Assembly (NCBI RefSeq): GCF_001425055.1
Contig: NZ_LMDK01000001.1
Location: 842,019-906,018 of the forward strand
Length of the DNA stretch: 64,000 nucleotides
Reading direction: 5' to 3'
Source of the DNA: Pelomonas sp. Root1237
GTDB taxonomy: Bacteria; Pseudomonadota; Gammaproteobacteria; Burkholderiales; Burkholderiaceae_C
The position numbers were made by a program, and so were the translations under genes. Below, piece by piece: positions 27,560 to 36,564 of the stretch. Position 1 is the first letter of the stretch. The number at the start of each line of letters is the position of its first letter. The notes beneath the pieces were generated by a model, which worked only from the letters and a program-made list of their open reading frames with translations, had not been told where the DNA came from and made no database searches.

Positions 27560-29571
27560 GATTTGGACTCCCCCACCGCTGCGGGCGGCACGTCGCTGAC
27601 GTCGGCATCGCGTGCGCCGGCAGGCCCGATGCTTTGCCCCAGGCGCTCGCGCAGCTTGGTGGCTGGCAGGCCCAGCACCTGGGCGTAGATGGCGCCGCCG
27701 AGCAGCACCTTGCGCACATAGTCGCGCGTCTCGTTGAACGGAATGTTCTCGGCCCAGATGGCCGCGTCGATGACGGGGCCATCGCGCCAGCGCGCGGGGC
27801 GGCCGGGGCCGGCGTTGTAGGCCGCCGCGGCCAGGGCCTGGGCGCCTTCGAAGCGGTCCAGTACCAGCTTCAGGTAGTTGGTGCCGATGCGCAGGTTGAA
27901 GTCGCGATCGTGCATCAACTCGGCGTTGTAGTTCAGGCCCACCTTCTTGGCCGTCCATTTGGCGGTGGCGGGCATGACCTGCATCAGGCCGGCCGCACCG
28001 ACGTGCGAGCGTGCGTCCAGCACGAAACGCGATTCCTGGCGGATCAGGCCGTAGACATAGGCGGCGTCGAGCCCGGCGGCCTGCGCCTCGCGCTGCAACT
28101 CGACGCGATGCGGCGTGGGGTAGCGCTGGGCGATGTCGATCTCGGCCTTGGTGCGCTCGCTGGTGTTGATGCAGCGGTCCCAGACCTCACGGTCGCAGGC
28201 TTCCTGGGCGGCGGCCAGCAAGGCGCGGTCGCCCATGCCGCGCAGCGAGAAATTCCATTCGCGCACGCCCTCGCTGCGCAGGCCGAGGTTGATCAGCGAC
28301 AAGGCCCGGGTCAGGCCGGGGTGGCTGCGCGCGGCGCGGCGCTCCTCGGTCGTCAGCGGCGCGGGCGCGGGCGGCAGCGGCGTGGGCAGGCCGATGTCCT
28401 CGGCGGCGAGGCGGCCGAAGTAGTTCAGCGGCGTGGTCGCCAGCGCGGCGAGCTGGGCACGAGCGGCCGGCTGGTCGCCCTGTTGCCGCGTGGCGCGGGC
28501 CTTCCAGTAGACCCAGGCCGGGTCGCGCTGCTCGATCGACGTCATGCGCTCGATCGCGCGCAGGGCTGCGGCCGGCTGGCGGGCGCGCAGCGCGGCGCGG
28601 GCGTGCCACGCCAGGGCGTCGTCGGTCCAGGGGAGGTCGGGCGCGAGCTTCTCGGCGCGAGCGAAGGCGGCGAGGGCGTCGTCCTGCAGGCGCAGCGCGG
28701 ACTGGCGGCCGATCTGCGCCCACAGCCAGGCCTGCAGGTCGGCGGGCAGCTTGCTCCATTTGTCCTGCAGCAGGTCGCCGGCCTGATCGGGGTCGTTGCC
28801 GGCGACGCGGGCCAGGGCCAGCGCCGTCAGCTCCGCCTCGGGGCGCGGCGAGGTGCGGGCCTTGCGCGTCAGGTAGCGGCCGGCGTTGTCTTGCAGCTCG
28901 GCGAGCTTCTGGTCGAGGGGCTTGGCTGAAAGCAGGGCGACGGCCTGACGCGCGGCGCGCGGGCGGCCCTGCTCAGTGGCCAGGCGGGCCTTGGCCCACA
29001 GGGTGTCGGGCTTGAACTGGCCGGCCTCGACCATGGCGGCCGCGAGCTGCTGGCAGCCGTCGTCGCCGTCCTTCTGGGCCATCCACGCGGTGCGGGCGGC
29101 GTCGGCATCGACCTTGGTGCCGGCGACATGATCCGCGAGCATGACGTAACAGGCGACCTCGCGGTCGTCGCGCATCTGATAGCTGGCATGGTCGCGCCTG
29201 AAATTGGCCCAGTCGCGGCGGTGGCCCAGTTCCAGCAGCCAGTCGTTACGCAGCCTGTCCTCGACATAGCTGCCGGGGTAGCGCGCGTAGAAGGCGTCCA
29301 TCTCGGGCTGGCGCACCTCGCTCAGGCGGGCATTCAGGTCGAAGTACTCGACCCAGCCGGCCAGCGGATGGTTCTGGGCGCGAGCCGCCTCGACGAAGGC
29401 CGTGAGGCGCTTGCGGTCGCGCTTGACCCAGGCGTCGCGGGCCTGCACGGCGAGGTCGGCATCGGCGGGGGGCACCGGCGGGGCTGCGTCGGCGCTCAAC
29501 GCCGCCGACAGCAGCAGGGCCAGCGCCCCGCGGCTCATGCATTCCAAGACTCGACCACCCATCTGACTCAT
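27556..29571 (-). CDS. slt: Soluble lytic murein transglycosylase
   Basis: Periplasmic enzyme that cleaves peptidoglycan glycan strands with formation of 1,6-anhydro ends. A signal sequence lies at the N-terminus (MSRGALALLLSAALSADA), then a long alpha-superhelical region as in Slt70, then the C-terminal SLT domain. The catalytic glutamate is Glu513 in LIRQESRFV, followed by GAAGLMQVMPATA and LAAAAYNAGPGRP. I use the ATG at 29571; the frame continues upstream, but that part is basic and unlike a signal peptide. The 3' end overlaps the epimerase-like gene. Confidence 0.93.
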   Translation of the reverse strand: MSQMGGRVLECMSRGALALLLSAALSADAAPPVPPADADLAVQARDAWVKRDRKRLTAFVEAARAQNHPLAGWVEYFDLNARLSEVRQPEMDAFYARYPGSYVEDRLRNDWLLELGHRRDWANFRRDHASYQMRDDREVACYVMLADHVAGTKVDADAARTAWMAQKDGDDGCQQLAAAMVEAGQFKPDTLWAKARLATEQGRPRAARQAVALLSAKPLDQKLAELQDNAGRYLTRKARTSPRPEAELTALALARVAGNDPDQAGDLLQDKWSKLPADLQAWLWAQIGRQSALRLQDDALAAFARAEKLAPDLPWTDDALAWHARAALRARQPAAALRAIERMTSIEQRDPAWVYWKARATRQQGDQPAARAQLAALATTPLNYFGRLAAEDIGLPTPLPPAPAPLTTEERRAARSHPGLTRALSLINLGLRSEGVREWNFSLRGMGDRALLAAAQEACDREVWDRCINTSERTKAEIDIAQRYPTPHRVELQREAQAAGLDAAYVYGLIRQESRFVLDARSHVGAAGLMQVMPATAKWTAKKVGLNYNAELMHDRDFNLRIGTNYLKLVLDRFEGAQALAAAAYNAGPGRPARWRDGPVIDAAIWAENIPFNETRDYVRKVLLGGAIYAQVLGLPATKLRERLGQSIGPAGARDADVSDVPPAAVGESKS

Positions 29572-29730
29572 GCGCTTCACGCCTCGCGACTGCTTCACTT
29601 TGCGTGAGCGCCGGCCAGCTGGCCGAGCGCCGCGCCTTGATGCCGAATTTAACCCAGGGAAACCCGGGGCTTCGCGCTTTACGCAGGCGCGCGGTTTGCC
29701 CACGAATTTGTCCACGAGTTAGGGGCTGGT

Positions 29731-29742
29731 GATAGCGCTATC
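29731..29742. promoter_or_regulatory. Palindrome GATAGCGCTATC, LacI-type operator candidate
   Basis: A perfect 12-base palindrome GATAGCGCTATC lies 41 bases before the start of the PEP-CTERM gene, in the divergent region with the lytic transglycosylase gene. The even-spaced centre GCGC with TA flanks is like operators of LacI-family sugar regulators. No LacI gene is in the window, so the binding protein is unknown. Confidence 0.5.
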
Positions 29743-29783
29743 CAATCCGCTAACCTCACATCCAATCGACGAGGAGACTGTTG

Positions 29784-30356
29784 ATGAAGACCGCTGCAAA
29801 ACGTCTGTTGTTGGTGGCCTCCGCCGCGCTGCTGAGCCTGGCCGCCCAGGCCAACCCTGCCGTCTACCCGACGCCCGGCACGCCGGCGCCACCCAGCAGC
29901 TTCACGGCGGCCACCAGCGGCCTGCTGGTGGCCTACTACACCGGCGCGGCTGGCGGCTTCACCAACCTCGTCGGCGCGCGCATCAACGGCGTCGACGGCA
30001 CGCCCGGCCTGGATAACCATGCCAGCGCCTATGGCCAGACCTTTGTGCTGGGCGCCGTGTCGGCCGGTGACAGCCTGGTGTTCTTCATCGATGCCAACAG
30101 CGGTGCGGCGCGCTATTACAGCGACGTCAGCCTGAACAGCGATGGCGTCAACCATGTCTGGGCCGCGCCGTTTGCCGGCGACGCCAAGGTGCCGGCCGGC
30201 ACCAACCTCGCCTTCGAGGACCTGCCCAGCGGCGGTGATTTCAACTACAACGACCACAGCTTCGTCTACCAGATTACCGCCGTGCCCGAACCTGCCAGCT
30301 GGGCGCTGCTGCTGGCCGGCGCCGCCGGCCTGGCCTGGCGCCGTCGCCTTCGCTGA
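29784..30356 (+). CDS. PEP-CTERM sorting-domain protein, DUF4114-like
   Basis: A 190-residue exported protein. It has a signal peptide (MKTAAKRLLLVASAALLSLAAQA), a beta-rich middle with SLNSDGVNHVWAAPFAGDA and FAFEDLP-type segments (LAFEDLPSGGDFNYNDHSF, as in DUF4114), and a C-terminal sorting signal VPEPASWALLLAGAAGLAWRRRLR. That signal is the PEP motif, a hydrophobic helix and an arginine cluster, recognised by exosortase. GAGGAG at 29771-29776 sits 7 bases before ATG 29784 and fixes the start against the TTG just before it. Such proteins are exported with exopolysaccharide. No exosortase is in the window. Confidence 0.9.
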   Translation: MKTAAKRLLLVASAALLSLAAQANPAVYPTPGTPAPPSSFTAATSGLLVAYYTGAAGGFTNLVGARINGVDGTPGLDNHASAYGQTFVLGAVSAGDSLVFFIDANSGAARYYSDVSLNSDGVNHVWAAPFAGDAKVPAGTNLAFEDLPSGGDFNYNDHSFVYQITAVPEPASWALLLAGAAGLAWRRRLR

Positions 30357-30357
30357 C

Positions 30358-31992
30358 TCAGCTCGCGTCCACGTTCCAGCCCTCGATCTCGAAGCGCAGC
30401 CGCCCGCGGATGCCGGGGTTGGTGGGCTTCATCTTGCCGTTGGTGGCGACCGCGCTGCTGTCAAAAGGCACGCTGACCTCGATGCGGCCCGACTTCAGCT
30501 GCTTGGCCGCGATCTCGGTGTCGGCCATGGACACGCCGGCATCCTGCCAGGCGTATTTGACCTTCCACGCCTCGCCCTCGTTGGCTGGCGGCACCATCTC
30601 CAGGATCAGCGCATTGCGGAACAGATAGCCGCCCTCGAAGTGCTCGTTGAGCCACAGGCGCTTTTCGATTTCGTAGTCGGGCACGCGCACGCCCAGCGTC
30701 ATGCCATAGGCGAGCGACTTGCGGCGCGGGTTGATCTTGGCCCGGTTGGCGAGGAAGACGCTGCTGAGGTAGAGGCTGGCGTTTTTCTTCCAATCGGCCT
30801 GGGCCACGCAGGCGACGGAATCCTCCTCCGTGGTGCGCCGCGTCAGGTACCAGAGCTTGCCGCGCGGCGAAGCCTGCACCTCGATCTGGTAGAGGGCATT
30901 GACGGCCCGGCCGGCGTCGGCCTCCTCCTGCACCTTGTCGGGCAGGCGGATGTCGTCGATCTCCAGCCACAGGTCCACCCGCACGTCGCCGAACAGGAAG
31001 CGGGCCAGGTTCTGGAAACCCTCCTCGCTGTTGACGATGCCGAAATAGCCCGAGTGGGCGCGGTAGACGAAGGCCTTGGCACACTGGTCGGTGATGTTGC
31101 CCTTGGCGTCCAGGCCGCACAGCGTCGCGTTCTCGATCTTGACGAGGCCGTCGCTGCCATGGCCGACGAAGCTGCGCGACACGCCGGCCGCGGCTTCGTA
31201 GTCCAGCCGGTTGGTGCCCACCAGCGTGAAGACGCGCCGCGACGGGAAGCGGGCCTCAGGGATGAGGTCGGCGCGCTTGTGCTTCTTGGCAGCCGTGGCC
31301 AGGTCGAGGTAGGCCGGCATGCGCTTGTCGCGGTCAAAGTTGGAGATGTCGTTGACGCTCAGCCAGGACGGGATGTTCACGCCCAGCACGTCGATGCCGT
31401 TGTGGGGCGTCGCATAGGTGAAGAACTTGTCGACGTGCTTGGCGACCTTCTCGGTGTCCAGCGCCACGTTCTGCAGGAAGGCGCGGCAGACCAGGCCGCC
31501 CATGGAGTGGGCAACGAGGTAGCAGCGGAAGTCGGCCGGCTTGATCTTGTTGTCGGGGTTCTTGCAGACCAGGTCGCGCACCCGGGCGATCAGCTTGGAC
31601 AGCCCCTTGGCGAAGTCCTCGATCTCCGGCGTCTTGCCGCTGCCCAGATAGGAGGAAGCGGCGTCGTAATAGCGATAGATGACGATGCAGCGGTTGCCCA
31701 GCTTGTTGTCGGTCGGCTTGCCCAGGGAGTCGGCCTCCCATTCCGGGTCGACGATGTCGTAGCCGTCCTCGTAGACGTCCTTGTACTGGTACTCCGAGGC
31801 CAGCCGCACGACGGGCGACTCGAACACGTACTTGCGGGGCCTGTCGGTCTTGTTGGGCACGGCGCGGTACATCGTCGAGCCGAGGTTGAAGCCGCAGAAG
31901 GGGTCGGCCGTGGTCTCGTCGATCTCGCCGCGCGACATCGCATAGCCGCGCACGTAGATGATGGGATGGAAGGGGGTGTCGGGCGTGGGCAT
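30358..31992 (-). CDS. Lipase-like alpha/beta hydrolase, 544 residues
   Basis: An alpha/beta-hydrolase with the nucleophile elbow AHSMGG (Ser163) followed by TPHNGIDVLG, a combination seen in triacylglycerol-lipase and PGAP1-like hydrolases. The N-terminus PFHPIIYVRGYAMSRGEID gives the first strand and oxyanion region. RAHSGYFGIVNSEEGF near residue 320 may supply the catalytic His. From about residue 340 a C-terminal beta-rich extension follows that I do not recognise (LWLEIDDIRLPDKVQEE and on). No signal peptide is seen. I use ATG 31992 (MPTPDTPFHPI). It is convergent with the PEP-CTERM gene, one base apart. Confidence 0.8.
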   Translation of the reverse strand: MPTPDTPFHPIIYVRGYAMSRGEIDETTADPFCGFNLGSTMYRAVPNKTDRPRKYVFESPVVRLASEYQYKDVYEDGYDIVDPEWEADSLGKPTDNKLGNRCIVIYRYYDAASSYLGSGKTPEIEDFAKGLSKLIARVRDLVCKNPDNKIKPADFRCYLVAHSMGGLVCRAFLQNVALDTEKVAKHVDKFFTYATPHNGIDVLGVNIPSWLSVNDISNFDRDKRMPAYLDLATAAKKHKRADLIPEARFPSRRVFTLVGTNRLDYEAAAGVSRSFVGHGSDGLVKIENATLCGLDAKGNITDQCAKAFVYRAHSGYFGIVNSEEGFQNLARFLFGDVRVDLWLEIDDIRLPDKVQEEADAGRAVNALYQIEVQASPRGKLWYLTRRTTEEDSVACVAQADWKKNASLYLSSVFLANRAKINPRRKSLAYGMTLGVRVPDYEIEKRLWLNEHFEGGYLFRNALILEMVPPANEGEAWKVKYAWQDAGVSMADTEIAAKQLKSGRIEVSVPFDSSAVATNGKMKPTNPGIRGRLRFEIEGWNVDAS

Positions 31993-32105
31993 GGCGGCTT
32001 CCGAGCATTGGCGACGAAGGCAACCATAGCCCCAGCCGGGCGTTGTGAGGAGCCGTGGCGTCATCAGGGCTGAGGAGCAGACTGGCCCTGGGTTTTAATT
32101 GGCCG

Positions 32106-32648
32106 ATGACTGCTTCTCACCCCGACCGTCCTTCACTGCGCCGCGAGCTGCTGGCCGCGCGCCGCGGCTTTGCTGCCAGCCCGGCCTTCCAGACCGCGCA
32201 GGCCGCAATCACGCTGGGCCTTCACGAGCTGCTGGCCCAGCTGGAGCCGGAACTGCTGGGCGTGTACTGGCCGCTACCCGGCGAGTTCGATCCCGGCCCT
32301 GTGCCATTCGCGCGCGCGCTGCCGTTTGCGCGCCGTGAACCCGCTGAGATGGTCTATCGCCGCTGGGACGGCGGCGTACCCGCGGCCCAGGACGAATGTG
32401 GCATCGCCTCGTCGACCGGCGCGGTCGTTGTACCCGACGTCGTGCTGGTGCCCTGCGTCGGCTTCACGCGAGAGGGCTTTCGCCTGGGCTATGGCGGCGG
32501 CTATTTCGACCGCTGGCTGGCCGAACACCCGGGCGTGACGACCATCGGCCTGGCATGGTCCGCGGCCGAAACCCATTTCCCCGTCGAGGCGCATGACCGT
32601 GCGTTGACGCTGATCCTCACCGAGCGCGAGCTCCTCACTCCTGAGTAA
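32106..32648 (+). CDS. 5-formyltetrahydrofolate cyclo-ligase (first paralogue)
   Basis: Cytosolic ATP-dependent enzyme that converts 5-formyl-THF to 5,10-methenyl-THF. At 180 residues it has the family core: SLRRELLAARRGFA at the N-terminus, GVYWPLPGEFDPGPVPFA near 58, and the signature LVPCVGFTREGFRLGYGGGYFDRWL near 115-140. The ATG at 32106 is chosen over an upstream in-frame ATG because the earlier residues are not family-like. A second full-length paralogue lies at 38452, about 6 kb away on the same strand. The next gene starts six bases after its stop. Confidence 0.9.
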   Translation: MTASHPDRPSLRRELLAARRGFAASPAFQTAQAAITLGLHELLAQLEPELLGVYWPLPGEFDPGPVPFARALPFARREPAEMVYRRWDGGVPAAQDECGIASSTGAVVVPDVVLVPCVGFTREGFRLGYGGGYFDRWLAEHPGVTTIGLAWSAAETHFPVEAHDRALTLILTERELLTPE

Positions 32649-32654
32649 TTGGCG

Positions 32655-34310
32655 ATGCACGATGGCATGACCCTGATCTCGACGCTGGCCGCTGCCTTTG
32701 GCCTGGCCCTGGTGCTGGGCCTGCTCGCGCAATGGGCGCGGCTGCCGGCCCTCGTGGGCTACTTGCTGGCCGGCGTGCTGATCGGGCCGCACACGCCGGG
32801 CTTTGTCGGCGACGTGCACCTGGCCCAGCAGCTGTCAGAGGTCGGCGTCATGCTGCTGATGTTCGGCGTGGGCCTGCATTTTTCGGTGCACGACCTGGTG
32901 TCGGTCAAGGGCATCGCACTGCCCGGTGCGCTGGTGCAGATGGCCGCGGCGACGGCGATGGGCGCGGGCCTGGCTCACGGGTGGTGGGGCTGGGACCTGG
33001 GCGCGTCGCTGGTGTTTGGCCTGGCGCTGTCGGTGGCCAGCACGGTGGTCCTGCTGCGCGCGCTGGAATCACGCGAGCTGCTGCACACCGGCAATGGCCG
33101 CATCGCCGTGGGCTGGCTGGTGGTCGAGGACCTGGCCATGGTGCTGGCCCTCGTGTTGATGCCGGTACTCAGCGGCAAGGGCGATGGCGGCGGCAACCTG
33201 GCCGTCACCATCCTGACAACCTTGCTCGCCGTGGCGGCCTTCGTGGCCGTCATGCTCATCGTTGGCCGGCGCCTGCTGCCGTGGCTGCTGTGGCAGGTCA
33301 ACCGCACGGGCTCGCGCGAGCTGTTCACGTTGGCCACCGTGGCCGCCGCCATCGGCCTGGCGGTGGGGGCGGCGGCGCTGTTCGGTGTCAGCGTGGCGCT
33401 CGGCGCCTTCTTCGCCGGCCTGGTGCTGCGCGAATCGGCGTTCAGCGAGCGCGCGGCCCACGAGAGCCTGCCGCTGCGCGACGCCTTCGCCGTGCTGTTC
33501 TTCGTTGCGGTGGGCATGCTGTTCGACCCGCGCATCCTCGTCGAGCAGCCGTTGGCGGTGCTGGCGACGGTGGCCGTCATCCTGGTCGGCAAGACGTTCG
33601 CCGCCGGCGCGCTGGTGCTGCTGCTGCGCTATCCGCTGTCGACCGCGCTGACGGTGGCGGTCAGCCTGGCGCAGATCGGTGAATTCAGCTTCATCCTGAT
33701 GGGGCTGGGGCAGAGCCTCAACCTGATCCCCCCCGAGGCGACCAGCCTCGTCGTCGCGGGCGCCATCGTGTCCATCGCGCTGAACCCGCTGCTGTTCTCG
33801 GGCGTGGAGCCGCTGCGCCGCTGGGTGCTGAAGCGTTCGGCCTGGGCGCGCAAGCTGGAGGCACGCGACGACCCGCTGGCCGAGTTGCCGGCCGACACGC
33901 CCGAGAGCGCGCTGGCGGGCCAGGTGGTGCTGGTCGGGCACGGGTCGCTGGGCACCGCCCTGCATGACGAGCTGGGCAGCCGCCCGCTGGTGGTCATCGA
34001 CCGCGATCGCGAGGTCGTCGAGAAGCTGCGTGCCGCCGGCCATGCGGCCGTGCTTGGCGACGCCAGCGAGGCCATGACGCTGGTGCAGGCCCACATTGCC
34101 CAGGCGGATTGGCTGGTGATGGCGGTGACTGATGTGCGCGTGGTGCCAGCCATGCTTGCCACGGCGCGCCAGCTCAACCCCGGGCTGCGCTGCGCTGTCG
34201 TCGCTCACACCTCCGAAGAGGCGCAGTGGCTGGGTGAGGCCGGCGTCAACCATGTGCTGCGGTCGCAGCAGGCGCTGGCACAGGCGCTCGCTCGGGTCGT
34301 GGCCGCCTAG
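32655..34310 (+). CDS. Monovalent cation:proton antiporter-2 (YbaL/KefB-like)
   Basis: A 551-residue inner-membrane antiporter. A CPA2 exchanger domain of 12-13 hydrophobic helices (about 8-385) contains YLLAGVLIGPHTPGFVGD, LGAFFAGLVLRES and LAQIGEFSFILMGLG. It is followed by a cytosolic TrkA-N/RCK nucleotide-binding domain (about 410-525, VVLVGHGSLGTALHDEL with the Gly-rich loop). This layout and length match YbaL. Likely K+/H+ exchange with NAD(H)-type regulation. ATG 32655 follows the cyclo-ligase stop closely. The 3' end overlaps lysE-like convergent gene by four bases. Confidence 0.9.
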   Translation: MHDGMTLISTLAAAFGLALVLGLLAQWARLPALVGYLLAGVLIGPHTPGFVGDVHLAQQLSEVGVMLLMFGVGLHFSVHDLVSVKGIALPGALVQMAAATAMGAGLAHGWWGWDLGASLVFGLALSVASTVVLLRALESRELLHTGNGRIAVGWLVVEDLAMVLALVLMPVLSGKGDGGGNLAVTILTTLLAVAAFVAVMLIVGRRLLPWLLWQVNRTGSRELFTLATVAAAIGLAVGAAALFGVSVALGAFFAGLVLRESAFSERAAHESLPLRDAFAVLFFVAVGMLFDPRILVEQPLAVLATVAVILVGKTFAAGALVLLLRYPLSTALTVAVSLAQIGEFSFILMGLGQSLNLIPPEATSLVVAGAIVSIALNPLLFSGVEPLRRWVLKRSAWARKLEARDDPLAELPADTPESALAGQVVLVGHGSLGTALHDELGSRPLVVIDRDREVVEKLRAAGHAAVLGDASEAMTLVQAHIAQADWLVMAVTDVRVVPAMLATARQLNPGLRCAVVAHTSEEAQWLGEAGVNHVLRSQQALAQALARVVAA

Positions 34311-34933
34311 GCTTTCTGCTTGCCGCCAAAGGCCGCATACAGGCCCAGCGCGAAGTACACCAGCGCCGACACATAGCGCCCGCGGCCGCTGGCGTCGCGC
34401 AGCAGTGGCTTCATCCAGCCGGCCAGCAGCGCATAGCCGCTGTCCGTCAATGCCGCCACCGCGACGAAGAGACCACTGAGCGTCAGCGCCTGTGCGGCCT
34501 GCGAACCCTCGGGATGCAGGAACTGCGGAATGAAGGCGGCGAAGAACAGCGTCGTCTTGGGGTTGAGCAACGCGACGAAGAAGCCGTCGCGGAAGAGCTT
34601 GCGTGGCTCGGCGGGTGCAGGCGGCGTGCCGTCAGCCACTGCGGCCGGCTGGCGCAGGGCCTGGATGCCAAGGTAGACGAGATAGGCCGCGCCGGCCCAG
34701 CGCACGGCGGTGAAGGCCAGCGACGACGCTGCGAACAGCGCCGCCAGGCCGATGGACGCGCCGACCGCATTCGTCAAATTGCCGAGGGCGACGCCGGCGA
34801 CCGACGCCAGGCCTGCCGTGCGCCCCTGCGCCAGCGTGCGCGCGACGATGAAGACGACGCCGGGGCCCGGCGTCAGCGCGAGCACCAGGGTGGCGATCAG
34901 GAAGGCGTAGAGGGCGGCGCCGGTGGGCAGCAT
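34307..34933 (-). CDS. LysE/RhtB-family exporter
   Basis: A 208-residue inner-membrane protein with about six hydrophobic segments. TLVLALTPGPGVVFIVARTL at the N-terminus is the LysE family motif, and FFVALLNPKTTLFFAAFIPQF near residue 120 is the second conserved block. The family exports amino acids or homoserine-type compounds; the substrate is not evident here. It lies downstream of the DUF4199 gene on the same strand, 10 bases apart. Confidence 0.92.
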   Translation of the reverse strand: MLPTGAALYAFLIATLVLALTPGPGVVFIVARTLAQGRTAGLASVAGVALGNLTNAVGASIGLAALFAASSLAFTAVRWAGAAYLVYLGIQALRQPAAVADGTPPAPAEPRKLFRDGFFVALLNPKTTLFFAAFIPQFLHPEGSQAAQALTLSGLFVAVAALTDSGYALLAGWMKPLLRDASGRGRYVSALVYFALGLYAAFGGKQKA

Positions 34934-34943
34934 GGGTGCCTCC

Positions 34944-35477
34944 TCAGATCCGCTTCGAAGCCATGAAGCGCGGGTTGCGCAGCAAGGCCGCCGAGATCAG
35001 TGACACCAGCAGGCCGACCGGCACGATCTCGGCCATGGTCATCGGGAAGCGGAACAGCGGGTTGGCGTAGTTGCGTTTGAACTCGTCCATCTCGGCCGCA
35101 AGCTTGGCCAACTCCGCCTCGGGCAGGCCCTTGGCCTTGCTCTGGGCCATGTACATCTTGGCCCACTCGGTGCCGAAGTCCAGCTTGGTGACGGCCAGCG
35201 TGACTTCCCAGGCCGCCGCATAAACGACGCCTGCGACGAGGCTGATGGCCAGGCCCAGCGCGAAGGCGGGCCAGAAACGGATGACGCCGCCGAGTTCGTC
35301 GTCACGGCGGCGCTTGATGGCGACGAAGATCAGGCTCAGCGCGATCAGCATCAGCGTGTAGCCGATGACCATGCCGTGAGCCGGCGGCGCCCCCCGGTTC
35401 AGGATCAGCAGGGCGAACAGCGGGATGCCGGCAGCCAAGCCGGCGACGGCACCGAAGCACACGATGGTTTTCAGCAT
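34944..35477 (-). CDS. DUF4199 membrane protein
   Basis: A 177-residue protein with four predicted membrane helices: MLKTIVCFGAVAGLAAGIPLFALLIL, MVIGYTLMLIALSLIFVAI, the FWPAFALGLAISLVAGVVYAAAWEV segment, and PMTMAEIVPVGLLVSLISAALL. A charged loop between helices three and four (KLAAEMDEFKRNYANP) is typical of DUF4199. The function is unknown. The ATG at 35477 starts directly with the first helix, so upstream in-frame residues are not needed. It is flanked by lysE and lysR genes in the same direction. Confidence 0.85.
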   Translation of the reverse strand: MLKTIVCFGAVAGLAAGIPLFALLILNRGAPPAHGMVIGYTLMLIALSLIFVAIKRRRDDELGGVIRFWPAFALGLAISLVAGVVYAAAWEVTLAVTKLDFGTEWAKMYMAQSKAKGLPEAELAKLAAEMDEFKRNYANPLFRFPMTMAEIVPVGLLVSLISAALLRNPRFMASKRI

Positions 35478-35517
35478 GGGCCGATGTTCAGACCGGCCCG
35501 GCCGGTAGCGCAACAGG

Positions 35518-36474
35518 TCAGACCCCTGCCACCTGTGCCCGCGTGATGGCCGCCTGCTCGCGCACCCAGTCCGCAAACTGCTGCACCTCGGGCCGGCGCG
35601 CGGCGTTCGGGCCCAGCATCATCCAGTAGCTGAACGGGCAGCCCAGCCGTCCGGCCTTGCCGAAGGGCTCGACGAGCTCGCGGCGCGTCAGATGTTCGTG
35701 CACCAGGGGCAGGCGGGCCAGCGCTACACCCTGACCGGTCAGCGCGGCCTGCACCTGCTGGTAGGTGAAGTTCAGGTACAGCCAGCGGCGCGGCTGCAGA
35801 TCGTGCTCCCCCATTTCGGTCAGCCAACGACGCCAGCTCAGGAACTCGGCGCTGGGACGGGCGTCGTCTTCTTCGGCCAGCGCATGGCCGGCGAGGTCGG
35901 CGGCGCGCTTCAGCGGCGCCGGTGGGTTCTGCAGATACCAGGGGCTGACGCAGGGCGACAGCAGCTCCTCGAAGAGCTGCTCGGCGTCCGCCGGCACCGA
36001 GGGACGGTCGTCATAGCGCAACGCCAGGTCGCTTTCGCCGTCCTCCAGGTCGACCTTGCGGTCATAGGCCGACACGCGGATGTCGATGTCGGCATGCTCA
36101 CGCTGGAAGGCCTCCATGCGCGGGATCAGCCACAGCGATGCGAAGGACGCAAAGGTGCTGACGTTGACGACGCGCCGGCCACGCGAGCGGCGGATCTGGC
36201 GCACGGTCTGGTCCAGCCGGGACAGCACGGCCACGGCGGTGGGCAGCAGCACGGCACCGTCGCTGGACAGCTCCACCTTGCGCGTGCCGCGCAGGAAGAG
36301 CACGCAGCCGATCTCCTCCTCCAACGACTGGATCTGCCGGCTGATGGCCGACTGCGTCAGGCTCAGTTCCTCGGCCGCCGCGCGGAAGGACAGCAGGCGG
36401 GCGACGGCCTCGAAGGCACGCAGCGGACCGATGGACAGGGGTCTTTGGCGGACTGGTTGCTTCGGCTGATTCAT
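35518..36474 (-). CDS. LysR-family regulator (GcvA-like)
   Basis: A 318-residue LTTR. The winged helix-turn-helix is at the N-terminus (LRAFEAVARLLSFRAAAEEL, then LSLTQSAISRQIQSLEEEIG). A linker helix and a periplasmic-binding-like effector domain follow, with VNVSTFASFASLWLIPRM as in the GcvA/AmpR subgroup. Effector unknown. It is divergent from the DUF2917 gene, a common pairing in Burkholderiales as far as I recall, and the 90-base gap should hold its binding site. Confidence 0.92.
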   Translation of the reverse strand: MNQPKQPVRQRPLSIGPLRAFEAVARLLSFRAAAEELSLTQSAISRQIQSLEEEIGCVLFLRGTRKVELSSDGAVLLPTAVAVLSRLDQTVRQIRRSRGRRVVNVSTFASFASLWLIPRMEAFQREHADIDIRVSAYDRKVDLEDGESDLALRYDDRPSVPADAEQLFEELLSPCVSPWYLQNPPAPLKRAADLAGHALAEEDDARPSAEFLSWRRWLTEMGEHDLQPRRWLYLNFTYQQVQAALTGQGVALARLPLVHEHLTRRELVEPFGKAGRLGCPFSYWMMLGPNAARRPEVQQFADWVREQAAITRAQVAGV

Positions 36475-36564
36475 GCGTGAATGGTATCAATCGGCGCCGC
36501 GGAGTCATTGGACCGCCTTGGGTGAAATAAGCAGAATCCCTGACATCAACCCAGGAGTCTCATC

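Noticed and set aside
30142..32073. Plus-strand open frame of over 600 codons opposite the lipase-like gene
   Set aside because: It is the mirror of a gene with a clear serine-hydrolase motif and has no recognisable domain or ribosome site of its own.
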